A stretch of 64,000 nucleotides of DNA, from the NCBI RefSeq assembly GCF_031846645.1, contig NZ_JAVRHN010000001.1:310001-374000 (forward strand), in the 5' to 3' direction. The notes below the pieces were generated by a model. That model was not told the origin of the DNA. It did no database searches and was given only the letters and a program-made list of their open reading frames with translations. Positions 10,017-19,784 of this stretch are shown here, in pieces. Within the stretch, counting starts at the first letter, position 1. Each line of letters starts with the position of its first letter. The DNA is from Autumnicola psychrophila. GTDB lineage: Bacteria > Bacteroidota > Bacteroidia > Flavobacteriales > Flavobacteriaceae. The position numbers and the translations under genes are program-made.

Positions 10017-11597
10017 CTATTCCTTTTTAAAATCACCATTCACTAAACGCCATATTTTTAAAGGGTTTCCATCTTTTAATTCGTCGGGAAGCAAAGAGGT
10101 AGGAAAGCTTTGATAGCATACAGGTCTTACAAAGCGTTTGATCGCAGCAGTACCTACTGAAGTGGAGCGGCTATCTGTGGTCGCCGGAAACGGTCCGCCA
10201 TGAACCATGGAATCGCAAACTTCCACTCCGGTAGGATAACCGTTAATTATAATCCTACCTGTTTTTTGTTCCAGTACACGGATAAGATCCTGATGCTCCA
10301 GCAGATCTTCTTCTGTGCCGTGGATGGTGATCGTAAGATGCCCGTAAAGGTTTTCTGCCGCCTTCACTATTTCGTCTTTATGCTGCGCCGTAATTGCCAG
10401 CGTGGAAGGACCAAAAATCTCTTCCTGAAGTGAATGTTCGGATAGAAAGGATTGAGCCGTAGTATGTAGTAAATAAGATGTTCCCCGGCAGGAAGAGGAT
10501 TCTTCCTTTCCTTTTGCCAGGACTTCCACATTATTTTTACTGCTTAACTTCTCTATGCCTTCCCGGTAGCTGCCATTTATTCCTGAAGTGAGCATTATAC
10601 CGGCATCTGATTCACTTATACTTTGCGACAGGAGGTTTTTAAATCCTTCGGTATCTTCTGAGCTTTGTAGAAACACCAGACCAGGAGAGGTGCAGAATTG
10701 TCCTACCCCAAGATTTACCGATGCCGCCAAATCCTGTGCTATTTTATCTTTTCTCTCCTTTAAAGCTCCCGGAAGAATAAACACTGGATTGCTACTACCC
10801 ATTTCTGAATAAACCGGAATGGGTTCCTCACGTTTATTTGCTTCATCAAAAAGAGCCTTTCCACCTCGAAAGGAACCTGTAAACCCGATAGCTTTGATCA
10901 AAGGGTGACGTACAATCGCTTGCCCTACTTCTACAGAAGGCCCATTTACCATAGAGAAAGTACCTTCTGGCATATTGCACTTCTGAACAGCCCGTTGAAT
11001 GGCAAGTCCCACCATTTCGGAAGTTCCCGGATGCGCCGGGTGGCCTTTTACCACTACCGTACAACCTGCAGCGAGAGCAGAGGCAGTATCACCTCCTGCT
11101 ACAGAAAAGGCAAGTGGAAAATTACTTGCTCCAAAAACTCCTACCGGACCAAGTCCTTTGAGCATGCTTCGAATATCTGCCTTGGGAAGAGGTTGACGAT
11201 CAGGATCGGCCGTATCAATACGGGCATCTACCCAGGATCCTTCTCTAAGTAATTTAGCAAAAAGTTTTAGTTGGTTCACTGTTCTTCCCCGCTCACCGGT
11301 AAGACGTCCTTCGGGCAGGCCAGTTTCTTCGATGCAGCGGCTAATAAGGGAATCTCCCAGTGACATGATTTCATTGGCAATGGTTTCTAAAAACTCAGCT
11401 TTCTCCTGCCCCGATTTGTTACGGTAAACTTGAAAAGCCGTACTTGCTTTTCTGACAGCCGAATCTATTTCTTTCTGACTAGCCTCTTTAAAACCAGGTT
11501 CCATTTGCTTTCCTGTAGAAGGATTTACAGCAAAAAAGATATCCTTGCCCTCTCCGGAAAAGTCATTACCAATTATATTCTTTCCTATTAATTCCAT
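10017..11597 (-). CDS. Alpha-ketoglutarate (2,5-dioxopentanoate) semialdehyde dehydrogenase
   Basis: A 526-residue NAD(P)+-dependent aldehyde dehydrogenase of the KGSADH class, longer than the usual 490 residues. The oxyanion-hole Asn159 (GASNFPL), general base Glu265 (SEMGSSNP) and nucleophile Cys302 (GQFCTSPG) are all in place. It would oxidise 2,5-dioxopentanoate to alpha-ketoglutarate, the last step of the non-phosphorylative pentose pathway. It lies between the sugar-acid dehydratase and the FAH-family dehydratase on one strand, which supports this assignment. A decayed fragment of a related enzyme survives near 41.1 kb. Confidence 0.9.
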   Translation of the reverse strand: MELIGKNIIGNDFSGEGKDIFFAVNPSTGKQMEPGFKEASQKEIDSAVRKASTAFQVYRNKSGQEKAEFLETIANEIMSLGDSLISRCIEETGLPEGRLTGERGRTVNQLKLFAKLLREGSWVDARIDTADPDRQPLPKADIRSMLKGLGPVGVFGASNFPLAFSVAGGDTASALAAGCTVVVKGHPAHPGTSEMVGLAIQRAVQKCNMPEGTFSMVNGPSVEVGQAIVRHPLIKAIGFTGSFRGGKALFDEANKREEPIPVYSEMGSSNPVFILPGALKERKDKIAQDLAASVNLGVGQFCTSPGLVFLQSSEDTEGFKNLLSQSISESDAGIMLTSGINGSYREGIEKLSSKNNVEVLAKGKEESSSCRGTSYLLHTTAQSFLSEHSLQEEIFGPSTLAITAQHKDEIVKAAENLYGHLTITIHGTEEDLLEHQDLIRVLEQKTGRIIINGYPTGVEVCDSMVHGGPFPATTDSRSTSVGTAAIKRFVRPVCYQSFPTSLLPDELKDGNPLKIWRLVNGDFKKE

Positions 11598-11677
11598 AAT
11601 ATTTACTACTTAAATTATTCATCCAAAAAAATTAAAAACTGATCCCAGGCCCTTTTATACCGGCACGCCTGTATTCT

Positions 11678-12511
11678 TTACTCCACAAAATTGACCAAAG
11701 TGCCGATAGGTTCAATGGTGATTCTAATTTCATCCTTCTTTTGCAAAGTGAATTCTTTACCGGGAACAATACCGGTTCCTGTCATTAGCATACTTCCATA
11801 CGGAAAACTGCATTCTCTGTAAAGATATTTTACAATATCTGTCAGCTTCCGCTTTATCTGTCCTATGTCTATGCTACCTTCAAATACTTTCTCTCCCGTC
11901 CGGATCACTTCCATTTGAATCAGAGTATCCTGCGACAGAGGACTCGGACTCACATAAACGCAAGGACCAACAGATGCACAACCATCGTAATTCTTTGCCT
12001 GTGGAAGGTACAAAGGATTCTCTCCTTCTATGCTACGGGAACTCATATCGTTGCCAACAGTATATCCCACAATCTTCCCAGATGAAGTAATAAGCAATGT
12101 AAGTTCCGGCTCAGGAACGTCCCACCCCGAATCTTTCCGAATTCGTACTTTTCCACCCGGTCCTACTGTCCGGTGGGCCAAAGCTTTAAAAAACAATTCT
12201 GGCCGTTCCGCTTCATAAACCCGGGCATAGAAATCGCCACCACCGCTTCCTTTCGATTCTTCCTGGCGTCCTTCTCTACTCCGGTAGTAGGTTACCCCGC
12301 TTGCCCATATCTCCTGGTTCCCAAGAGGAGCCAGCAGGTTGTCAATGAGATTTTTTCCACGAGGGTCAGCCGCTAGATTCGACGTCACATTTTTCATTTT
12401 TTCATAAAGATGATCGTCATTAATAAATGAGTCCCAGGTTTCATCTTTAAGGAGGTAGTATGAATTATCCTTTTCTATGACAATTCCATTTTGTGTTTTG
12501 TATAATTTCAT
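11678..12511 (-). CDS. FAH-superfamily 2-keto-3-deoxy-pentonate dehydratase
   Basis: 277 residues of the fumarylacetoacetate hydrolase superfamily. The C-terminal catalytic domain shows the metal-binding acids Glu134 and Glu136 (VPEPELTLL) and Asp155 (GNDMSSRSIEGENP). YLPQAKNY and the preceding YEAERPELFFKA block are typical of the keto-deoxy-arabinonate/xylonate dehydratase branch (KdaD of Sulfolobus, XylX of Caulobacter). It would dehydrate the keto-deoxy acid to 2,5-dioxopentanoate, linking the IlvD-type enzyme to the semialdehyde dehydrogenase. It is 80 bp upstream of the latter in the same direction. The reaction is inferred from family branch plus neighbours; a simple FAH-type hydrolase is the alternative. 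Confidence 0.86.
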   Translation of the reverse strand: MKLYKTQNGIVIEKDNSYYLLKDETWDSFINDDHLYEKMKNVTSNLAADPRGKNLIDNLLAPLGNQEIWASGVTYYRSREGRQEESKGSGGGDFYARVYEAERPELFFKALAHRTVGPGGKVRIRKDSGWDVPEPELTLLITSSGKIVGYTVGNDMSSRSIEGENPLYLPQAKNYDGCASVGPCVYVSPSPLSQDTLIQMEVIRTGEKVFEGSIDIGQIKRKLTDIVKYLYRECSFPYGSMLMTGTGIVPGKEFTLQKKDEIRITIEPIGTLVNFVE

Positions 12512-12577
12512 CTGTTCTTTAGTTATAATTTTTGACTGGGTCTCGCTTCTCTACTAACTTTATACTTTTTCTGGACA

Positions 12578-13909
12578 TCATGCAACAATAAGGTATATTA
12601 AATATATGAAAAATGCCGCTGATGTACCTAATATAAAGGTTCCCGTTGTGTAAAGGCGATATCCCGTTTTAACTTTCATGCCCGACATTTGACTGACCAC
12701 CCAAAAAAAGCTGTCGTTAGCATGAGACACTACCGCTGATCCTGAACCAATTGCCACAACCACGAGAGCTTTCTCCAACTCAGAATCGAAACCTAGAGTT
12801 GTCATCATCGGAAGCATTATAGACGCCGTTGTGATTAAAGCTACAGTAGAAGATCCCTGTGCAGATTTAATTGCCGCTGCCAGTAGAAAAGGAAGCCATA
12901 TGCTAATATCAATTTCTGCCAGTGTTTCTCCTAAAGTAGTGGCTATTCCTGAATCCTGCAAAATTCTTCCGAAAATTCCACCTGCACCCGTTATTAATAA
13001 TACGGAGGCGGCATCTCTTAATGCATTCCCGACCCAACCATCTGACGAAAGCATTTTTGCATTAAGTTTTTTTGGTAAGCTTAAAGAGAGAATTGCACCA
13101 ATACATAACGCCACTATTGGCTCTCCCAGGAAAAAAATAATTTCCAGAAAAGGTATGTGCATGCCTATGGCATCGTTAGCTGTAATTGATTTGAGAACAA
13201 TTAAAATAATAGGAACAAATACTGGTATAGAAGATTTAAAAGCTCCCGGGGCATCATCTAAACGATTTTGAATTTCTTTTTCCGAAATATCGGGATTAGG
13301 GTCAATCCATGTTTTTGCCGCATACTTTGTAGCAAATACCACCCCAACGATTAAAGCCAAGGCACTTATTGGCACCGCCAATAACATTACAAGTCCCAGA
13401 TCGGCACCCAGTATTCCCGCTGCTGCTATTGGTCCCGGGGTTGGAGGCACCATGGTATGTGTAGCCGTAAGACCAAGACCCAGCGCAACAGCCGGTCCGG
13501 CAAGGGAAATACCTGCTTTCTTGGCCAGGCTTCTGTTAAGTGGGGAGAGTAGAATGAAACCGCTGTCGGCATATACGGGAATAGAAACTATATATCCAAT
13601 AAAACCCATGGCTGCTGATACCCGCTTCTTACCTACAACTTGAAGCGCTTTTTCGGCAAGAGCATAAGCCCCTCCTGATTTCTCCAGAAAAGCACCGATA
13701 ATAACACCAAAAACTATGATTAATCCTATACTACCCAAGGTATTTCCAAACCCCTGGTTTACAGACAGAATAATTGCATCTAAGGGCATTCCTATTAACA
13801 AACCGTAGAAGACAGCCACCAGAAATAAAGCCAAAAAGGGATGCACCTGGAAACGTGCTGTTAATATAATAATAAGTGCTACACTTAAAAGAAGGAGAAT
13901 TACGGTCAT
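12578..13909 (-). CDS. GntP-family gluconate/sugar-acid:H+ symporter
   Basis: A 443-residue, strongly hydrophobic protein with about a dozen membrane segments. It has the GntP family signatures HTMVPPTPGPIAAA, SIPVYADSGFILLSP and HANDSFFWVVSQMSG. These permeases import gluconate and related aldonates with protons across the inner membrane. As the first gene of the dehydratase/dehydrogenase set (66 bp before the FAH gene) it most likely imports the pentonate that feeds them. The frame is intact and full length. Confidence 0.93.
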   Translation of the reverse strand: MTVILLLLSVALIIILTARFQVHPFLALFLVAVFYGLLIGMPLDAIILSVNQGFGNTLGSIGLIIVFGVIIGAFLEKSGGAYALAEKALQVVGKKRVSAAMGFIGYIVSIPVYADSGFILLSPLNRSLAKKAGISLAGPAVALGLGLTATHTMVPPTPGPIAAAGILGADLGLVMLLAVPISALALIVGVVFATKYAAKTWIDPNPDISEKEIQNRLDDAPGAFKSSIPVFVPIILIVLKSITANDAIGMHIPFLEIIFFLGEPIVALCIGAILSLSLPKKLNAKMLSSDGWVGNALRDAASVLLITGAGGIFGRILQDSGIATTLGETLAEIDISIWLPFLLAAAIKSAQGSSTVALITTASIMLPMMTTLGFDSELEKALVVVAIGSGSAVVSHANDSFFWVVSQMSGMKVKTGYRLYTTGTFILGTSAAFFIYLIYLIVA

Positions 13910-14275
13910 ATCAGATTTTCATTTGATGGTGCACTCATTTTCTCAGGCTTTTCTATAAGAGGTTAAAATATTTTATTTCCACAATCCTCATCAATTTTTC
14001 CTCGTCGTTCATAGAGTGTTATCTACGTTCTTCTCTGTTGTGGCAAAGTAGATTTGAAACCCTCATCAGCACTCACCATTTTTCAGGGAATTTAGTATAA
14101 TTATTGTGCGTTTATTATTTAAAAAATACAAGGAAAGCCACTAATAATTAGTTGATACCTATCAGAAATTGAGGCATTACTACAAACCACTTCATTACGA
14201 TCTATGAAAAATCAGCTGGAATATAGAAAAATCCCACCCCTGTTATTTATACTTTACACACTTTACGGGAAAATG
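13910..14275. other. Upstream region of the pentonate genes
   Basis: 366 bp between the lipoprotein gene upstream and the permease start. No coherent frame on either strand. The length and A+T richness fit a promoter for the leftward pentonate operon. I could not find a convincing Bacteroidota TTTG/TAnnTTTG pair or a regulator palindrome, so no site is claimed. Confidence 0.4.
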
Positions 14276-15202
14276 TCAACCTTTATTAATGCTTAGTTTG
14301 TAAGCAATTAATCTATTGTCAAAAAATGTAGGAACAACTAATAGGTTTTCGTGGGGAATATATCCTATATCTGCGGCATTTATTTTCTCCAGAGTTGTGT
14401 CAAGTATTTTTTGCTTTTGCATATCATTACTAATAAAAAATATCTCTCCTGACCAGCTAGATGTTAAAAAATGCCCCCCTTCCAATTGGATTATTCCATC
14501 TACTCCACCTATATCTTCGACTAAAGTTTTTATCTTATTAGTTTCCAAATGAAAAGATAATAAGCTATTGCCGGACATAGAGGCTATAATAAGCTCATTA
14601 TCCTTAATAAAAACACCATTTGGTTTATTTAGTTCTTCCCCCTCAAACAAAAGAGTGACTTCACCATCCTGTGTCACCATGTAAATTTTATTACCCTCTG
14701 AATCTGCTGCATAAATATTTCCTGTCTTATCAATATCGATTCCATTCAAATTAGCGGCACCTTTTACTGGAATCTTTTCTATTATGTTACCACTCTTAAT
14801 ACTTATTTTTACAATATCCCCTCCATCATTTACAAATAAATAATCATTATAAAAATCATTACCTAAAGGTGAGCTCAATCCTTCAATCCATTTCGCATTT
14901 TCAACACTTCCATCGGCATTAACAATAGATATATAGCCATCTTTCTCCACTTCATTATCCCTGTTGAGATTAGAAATATAAAAAATATTTTTTTCGGGGT
15001 CATAAGTTGCACATTCAGGAGTTTTTAGAAAAGCCCTCCCCGTTTCCCAAACCTTTTCTAGTTCCACACTTAAAGAATCAGTTCTCATTTTCGCAGTTTC
15101 TCCGCTTTGATCTTTTTGTTTCTTTTCAGCTTGACCACAAGAAATTATTAATAGTAAACAACTACTAACAAAACAAGAAAGTAAAAATTTCATAAATTTC
15201 AA
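14276..15202 (-). CDS. SMP-30/gluconolactonase-like beta-propeller lipoprotein
   Basis: 308 residues with a lipoprotein signal (LLIISC, Cys22). A six-bladed propeller of the SMP-30/NHL type follows: repeated blade motifs FYISNLNRD, NGIDIDKTGNIYAAD and KPNGVFIKDNELIIA. The PNGV and NGID segments resemble metal-site loops of lactonases. Because it is exported, it may open a lactone made in the periplasm by the PQQ enzyme of this locus, or only bind a ligand. It lies 174 bp downstream of the cupin gene. The propeller is clear; lactonase activity is inferred. Confidence 0.78.
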   Translation of the reverse strand: MKFMKFLLSCFVSSCLLLIISCGQAEKKQKDQSGETAKMRTDSLSVELEKVWETGRAFLKTPECATYDPEKNIFYISNLNRDNEVEKDGYISIVNADGSVENAKWIEGLSSPLGNDFYNDYLFVNDGGDIVKISIKSGNIIEKIPVKGAANLNGIDIDKTGNIYAADSEGNKIYMVTQDGEVTLLFEGEELNKPNGVFIKDNELIIASMSGNSLLSFHLETNKIKTLVEDIGGVDGIIQLEGGHFLTSSWSGEIFFISNDMQKQKILDTTLEKINAADIGYIPHENLLVVPTFFDNRLIAYKLSINKG

Positions 15203-15376
15203 TTTATATATATATAAAGAAAGTAAAAGTAATTAATCACAATCTTAGGAGAATTGCTCATATGACCACACACTTAAATCATTAGAGTAATCTAAGGAAT
15301 AGAAGGCATGAGCGGCGCAATTTTAAAACTTTGCTATTCTTCTAATTATTCATTCGTAATAAATTAATAGATGGGA

Positions 15377-15757
15377 CTAATCAGGAAAAGAAATATCATC
15401 AAACGTTTTGTAATTATCGATTGATGTGGCCGGTGAAAAGAAACAAATGACTTTCATTTCTATTTCTCCAGTATTCTTTAGCATATGTATTTTTCCCTGT
15501 TCAAAAAGAATAGCAGATCCCTCTTTAACATTTCCAACTTCATTTTCAATCATTACTTTTCCTTGACCCCTTATAATATATATTAATTCCTCACTATTGG
15601 GATGAGAATGTGCTGGTCTTACTGCTTCCCCAGGCATTACTCTAATTACGCAAACCGAAAGATTTTTTGCTTTTAATGAATCTTCATTGACCAACCAGCG
15701 CATAAATCTTCCTGGATGAGCTACTTCCTCTGTATCACTCTCGTTTATAATTTTCAT
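15377..15757 (-). CDS. Small cupin-domain protein
   Basis: About 126 residues. I chose the ATG at 15757 (MKIINESD) because an earlier ATG in frame would overlap the end of the transketolase gene, while this one sits 7 bp after its stop. The fold is a single cupin: HSHPNSEELIYIIRGQG supplies two His and a Glu for a metal, and motif 2 holds GKIHMLKNTG. Such proteins isomerise or epimerise sugars, or simply bind ligands. Tight coupling to the transketolase suggests it acts on the same intermediate. Substrate unknown. Confidence 0.82.
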   Translation of the reverse strand: MKIINESDTEEVAHPGRFMRWLVNEDSLKAKNLSVCVIRVMPGEAVRPAHSHPNSEELIYIIRGQGKVMIENEVGNVKEGSAILFEQGKIHMLKNTGEIEMKVICFFSPATSIDNYKTFDDISFPD

Positions 15758-15764
15758 TTTCTTA

Positions 15765-17849
15765 TTAGTTAATGGTTCTAATAATTTTTTCAACCAAATG
15801 AGCCGCATCTAATCCATAATGTGCCGCGAGTTCCGTATAAGTTCCTGAGTGTACATAATTTAGATCCCCATCTGTAGTCAAATTTACTGGGTGGAGGTTT
15901 TTAGTACTGATTGTGCTCACATTGGAAAAAAGTACCCTTTTAAAATTCACCCATATATATCCATTATTCTGCTCTGCAATAAATATAATTTTTTCTGACT
16001 TATACAATTGCAAAATGGTATTGGGATCAATGGACGGCATATCCACCACATTCACATTAATTTTCTTTTCCATGAGCATCCTGCTTGCCTCCAAAGCTTC
16101 GTGTACACCCCTGCCACTAGTTACTATATAGGCATTCGTTTCATCTCTATTGATCAGTGAATAAGCCTTTCCAAATTCAAATGCAAATTTATCATTGTAC
16201 AACACCTTTGAAGGAGATCGCAGAATACGAAGATAAATTATTCCTTTGTTTCCTTCCATTATCCATTTCATGATTGCAAGCAATTGTTGGGGACAAGAAA
16301 CGTTTATTATTTTTACGTGTGCAGCCTGGTCCATCAACAGAACATCATCATTGCCCATATGGGTAGCTCCATTCGACTGAGTCTCTAAGTCAGCAGCTGT
16401 TGCCAACATTGTATAATCAATACCATGCCCTTTCGAGAGCCATCCTCCTTGGTCAATTACCTCCAACCTTTCTTGGTAGCCTACAGCAATCCTTCTAAGA
16501 ACCTTCCAATCAAAAAAAGGACAAAAAGTACTTACCCATACATTAAATCCAAAAACGGCCATAGCCTCTCCTATCAACATCATATTGGCTTCCGCTACTC
16601 CCACATTCAGGCCTCTATCCTTATCTACAAATCCAATTCCCGCTTGTAACCCGCTTGTAGAGGCCAAATCGGAATCAACAGAAACAACATTCTTGTCCAA
16701 CGAAAACTCTTTCATAGCCTCTTCAATAACCTTATGAGCTGCGTATGTTCTTCCCTCTTCCAACTTAGGCAAATTGTAGTTGTTAAAATCAATTTTCTTA
16801 TTCCGAGGTGAAGCTTTTTTTAATTTTACAGTTTTCTCCTTTTCCTTTATGTTCGCTACTTTGGTTCCGCTACTTATAAATTCAAGCCCCATTTGCGAAG
16901 CATGATTTTCCAAAATCTTCCTAACATGGGAGTAATATTCATTATCGCAAACTGAATTAAATAAAGCACAAAATCGCTTTTGCATTAATTCTCTATGGCG
17001 TATATGAAATGATTCTTCTTGATTTAAAATTTCTTCGCTTATACTGGTTTTATGGTTATTCATATGGCTTGAAAACCCGCCGTGTCCTTTCGTTGAACGA
17101 CAAATAATCACTGTAGGTCTACCATCCCTAACACCATACTTGAAATCATGTAATGCATTATATATAGAGTGGTATTGAGTGGCATCAATTTCCATGACTC
17201 GCCAACCGAAGCTTTCAAAACTTCCACCTAAATTATTGTAAGGGTAATGTAATGACATTACATTATCCAATTGCCCACCATTGTGGTCCACCATTACACA
17301 AAAATTCTCCAAGCGTTTAGAACCTGCATACATTATAGTCTCCCAAATCGGACCTTCCTGCAGTTCCCCATCCCCCGTAAGGGCATAGACATCAAATCCA
17401 CCATCTTTTTGACCTGCCAAAGCAAATCCTTGTGCAACACCCATTCCTTGACCCATCGGTCCAGTGGCAATATGTACACCAGGAATAAGTGGCCCTGGAT
17501 GCCCATTAAGAATGCTGGAAATTGATCTCGAGTTTTTCAGAACTTCCTTTTTGAAATAACCTAAGTCAGAATAAATAGAGGCCAAAGTAGCAATTGCGTG
17601 ACCCTTGCTCAATACAAATTGATCCTTTTCGGTAGAAGTTGGATTCTCAATGTCTGGGTCTATAATACCGCCATAAAAAAGGCTGACCATGGGTTTGGTA
17701 GCAGAAAATGCCCCCCCAATATGTATGGCGTTGTCTATTGCATGTCTACATTGATGCAGATTGAGTAAACGAATTTCCGCATCCTTTATTTCAAGTAATT
17801 GAACAATTCCCTTTCTGATAAGAGATTTTTTACTTTCTAAATCTATCAT
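15765..17849 (-). CDS. Divergent one-piece transketolase
   Basis: 694 residues holding both halves of a thiamine-diphosphate transketolase. The N-terminal ThDP domain has SKGHAIATLASIY, GHPGPLIPGVHIATGPMGQG and the cofactor motif GDGELQEGPIWE ending at an Asn-rich DHNGGQLD. The C-terminal half has NVGVAEANMM with the catalytic Glu, and WVSTFCPFFDW. A Lys-rich linker at about 335-360 looks like a fused junction of two subunits. It lacks several phosphate-binding features expected of the housekeeping enzyme, and sits with oxidoreductases, lactonases and a cupin rather than pentose-phosphate genes. It probably moves a two-carbon ketol unit on a special, perhaps non-phosphorylated, substrate. Family certain, substrate unknown. 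Confidence 0.88.
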   Translation of the reverse strand: MIDLESKKSLIRKGIVQLLEIKDAEIRLLNLHQCRHAIDNAIHIGGAFSATKPMVSLFYGGIIDPDIENPTSTEKDQFVLSKGHAIATLASIYSDLGYFKKEVLKNSRSISSILNGHPGPLIPGVHIATGPMGQGMGVAQGFALAGQKDGGFDVYALTGDGELQEGPIWETIMYAGSKRLENFCVMVDHNGGQLDNVMSLHYPYNNLGGSFESFGWRVMEIDATQYHSIYNALHDFKYGVRDGRPTVIICRSTKGHGGFSSHMNNHKTSISEEILNQEESFHIRHRELMQKRFCALFNSVCDNEYYSHVRKILENHASQMGLEFISSGTKVANIKEKEKTVKLKKASPRNKKIDFNNYNLPKLEEGRTYAAHKVIEEAMKEFSLDKNVVSVDSDLASTSGLQAGIGFVDKDRGLNVGVAEANMMLIGEAMAVFGFNVWVSTFCPFFDWKVLRRIAVGYQERLEVIDQGGWLSKGHGIDYTMLATAADLETQSNGATHMGNDDVLLMDQAAHVKIINVSCPQQLLAIMKWIMEGNKGIIYLRILRSPSKVLYNDKFAFEFGKAYSLINRDETNAYIVTSGRGVHEALEASRMLMEKKINVNVVDMPSIDPNTILQLYKSEKIIFIAEQNNGYIWVNFKRVLFSNVSTISTKNLHPVNLTTDGDLNYVHSGTYTELAAHYGLDAAHLVEKIIRTIN

Positions 17850-17904
17850 TATTTTAAAATATTTCTAACATTACTCATTCATAGGTTTTATTAGCTCCTA
17901 CCGA

Positions 17905-18660
17905 TTACAGTATCGCCCAGCCACCATCTACAAAATAGGTCGATCCCGTAACAAATGAGGCTTCATCCGACGCCAGAAAATACATAACATTGGCAACTTC
18001 TTCAGAGGTCCCCATCCTGCCAAATACACTTTTGGAACCCAATACTTTCTCTGTTTCTTCCGGATCAGGAGAATCATTTATGGAACCCCTTAACAAAGGA
18101 GTATCTATTGCGCCTGGTGCCACACAGTTTACACGTATATTATTTGCTGCTAGATCATAGGCCATACTTCTTGTGAGGCTATCTATAGCCCCTTTGGAAG
18201 AAGCATATGCAGCCCTCTCACCTACTGCTCTGTAGCCCAATATAGAACCTGTATTAACAATAGATCCCTTACCTCTCTCAATCATTAGGGGAACAAATGC
18301 GTTGGACATATGGTATATCCCTTTCAAATTAATATTATAAGTCTTTACCCAATCATCTTCTTTACATTGGAGAATACTACCTCTTATTTCCAATCCCGCA
18401 TTATTAATTATCACATCTGCCCTACCAAATTTTTCTTTAGTTATATGTGCTGCTTGTTTTACTTGGTCATAGTTTGAAATATCGCAAAAACAAAAAATCG
18501 CATCTCGCCCCATTTCTTTAATTTTCTTCTCGGCCAACCTCCCTTTTTCTTTATCAATATCAATTATGACAATATTGAAATTATTTTTGGCAAATTTTTC
18601 TGCGGCCGCCAATCCTAGTCCGGATGCTCCTCCACTTACAATCAATACTTTATTATGCAT
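17905..18660 (-). CDS. SDR-family sugar/polyol dehydrogenase
   Basis: 251-residue classical short-chain dehydrogenase/reductase. It has the cofactor motif GGASGLG at 10-16, NNAG at 86-89, and the catalytic Ser139, Tyr152 and Lys156 (YASSK). An acidic IDIDKE end of beta-2 points to NAD+ rather than NADP+. The C-terminus FVTGSTYFVDGGW is typical of the glucose-1-dehydrogenase/oxoacyl-reductase-like group. It lies between the zinc dehydrogenase and transketolase genes with short gaps (28 and 55 bp), so it is almost surely in one operon. It probably oxidises or reduces a hydroxyl of the pathway sugar acid. Confidence 0.9.
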   Translation of the reverse strand: MHNKVLIVSGGASGLGLAAAEKFAKNNFNIVIIDIDKEKGRLAEKKIKEMGRDAIFCFCDISNYDQVKQAAHITKEKFGRADVIINNAGLEIRGSILQCKEDDWVKTYNINLKGIYHMSNAFVPLMIERGKGSIVNTGSILGYRAVGERAAYASSKGAIDSLTRSMAYDLAANNIRVNCVAPGAIDTPLLRGSINDSPDPEETEKVLGSKSVFGRMGTSEEVANVMYFLASDEASFVTGSTYFVDGGWAIL

Positions 18661-18687
18661 TATAATTTTAATTTAATATATTAGTTT

Positions 18688-19758
18688 TTATCCATTTGGT
18701 TTTGTGGCAATCTTTATAGCACCATTCCTTCGATTCTCAAAAGTATCAAGAGCACTATCGAATTCTTTTAAAGAGAACTTATGAGTCATTAAGGGTGTTA
18801 AGTCTATTCTACTGTTCGCAAGCAGCTCAATAGTCCGTCTTGCCGTATTGGGATTGGCTCTATTTCCCACCAATTCGATCTCATCTAAAACAATTCTTTT
18901 AAGAGGTAAGGAGGGATCAGCATGGGGTATGCCAATCACTGAAACAACACCGCCTTTGGATGCGGCCAAACAAGCTTGTCTGATTGATTTCACTGTTCCT
19001 GCACACTCCAAAACAGAAGGAACTCCATTTCCATTGGTCATTTCTTCGACTTTAGAAACTACGTCCTCCTCCTTGTAATTAATAGGTATTGCTCCTAATT
19101 CCTCCGCTTTTTTCAACCGCTCTCCACTCCCAGCCGCAATTATTCTACCTGCACCAAGTGCTTTGGCGCAAAGGATTGCCATTAAACCTTGTGGCCCAGT
19201 TCCTAAAATTAAAATATCATCCCCAGGTTTCATCCTAGATCTTTCGACCGTATAAAGTGCAATACTCAGAGGGTCTACACATGCTGCATATTCAAGTGAC
19301 ATAGAATCCGGAACCTTAAAAATACTTTTTACCGAAGATCTCATGTACTGGGCATAGGCGCCAGGTGTATAATGTCCATACTGCCTATGGCCCTTCTCCT
19401 CGTGCCCGTAATTCAAACAGATATTATACCTCCCCTTTAAACACATTTCACAATAACCACATCCACAGTGAGAGATACCACAGACTCTATCGCCATTATT
19501 CCATCCTAGTACTGAGGCTTTTTCTCCGGTTTTAACAATGGTTCCTGACCATTCGTGTCCGGGAATAAAAGGATATCCAGTAGGCCAGAAATCAGGAAAA
19601 TCACCAGCAATTATATGCGGATCTGTTCCACAAATATAAGTGGTATCTACTTTACACAATACTTCATCAGAATCAATTCCAGGCACTGGTACTGATTCTA
19701 TATTAAAATCTCGGACTCCTTTTAAAACCAGGGCATTCATCTTTGTTGGTATACTCAT
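18688..19758 (-). CDS. Zinc-dependent medium-chain dehydrogenase (sorbitol/threonine dehydrogenase type)
   Basis: About 356 residues. I take the start at 19758 (MSIPTKMN); an upstream ATG at 19797 would overlap the preceding gene. Catalytic zinc ligands are Cys43 (ICGTDPH) and His68-Glu69 (GHEWSG). The structural-zinc Cys cluster is at about 98-114 (CGCGYCEMC, then YNIC). The Rossmann motif reads LGTGPQGLM. It should oxidise a secondary alcohol of a polyol or sugar acid with NAD+. The gene lies between an SMP-30-type lactonase and an SDR on the same strand, so sugar lactone to acid to keto-acid is a reasonable order. Substrate unknown. Confidence 0.9.
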   Translation of the reverse strand: MSIPTKMNALVLKGVRDFNIESVPVPGIDSDEVLCKVDTTYICGTDPHIIAGDFPDFWPTGYPFIPGHEWSGTIVKTGEKASVLGWNNGDRVCGISHCGCGYCEMCLKGRYNICLNYGHEEKGHRQYGHYTPGAYAQYMRSSVKSIFKVPDSMSLEYAACVDPLSIALYTVERSRMKPGDDILILGTGPQGLMAILCAKALGAGRIIAAGSGERLKKAEELGAIPINYKEEDVVSKVEEMTNGNGVPSVLECAGTVKSIRQACLAASKGGVVSVIGIPHADPSLPLKRIVLDEIELVGNRANPNTARRTIELLANSRIDLTPLMTHKFSLKEFDSALDTFENRRNGAIKIATKPNG

Positions 19759-19784
19759 TCTTTCTAATTTAAATTTTTTATGTT

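Noticed and set aside
10905..11252. 115-codon plus-strand frame inside the aldehyde dehydrogenase gene
   Set aside because: Lies entirely antisense to a well-supported enzyme with all catalytic residues; an artefact of its codon use.
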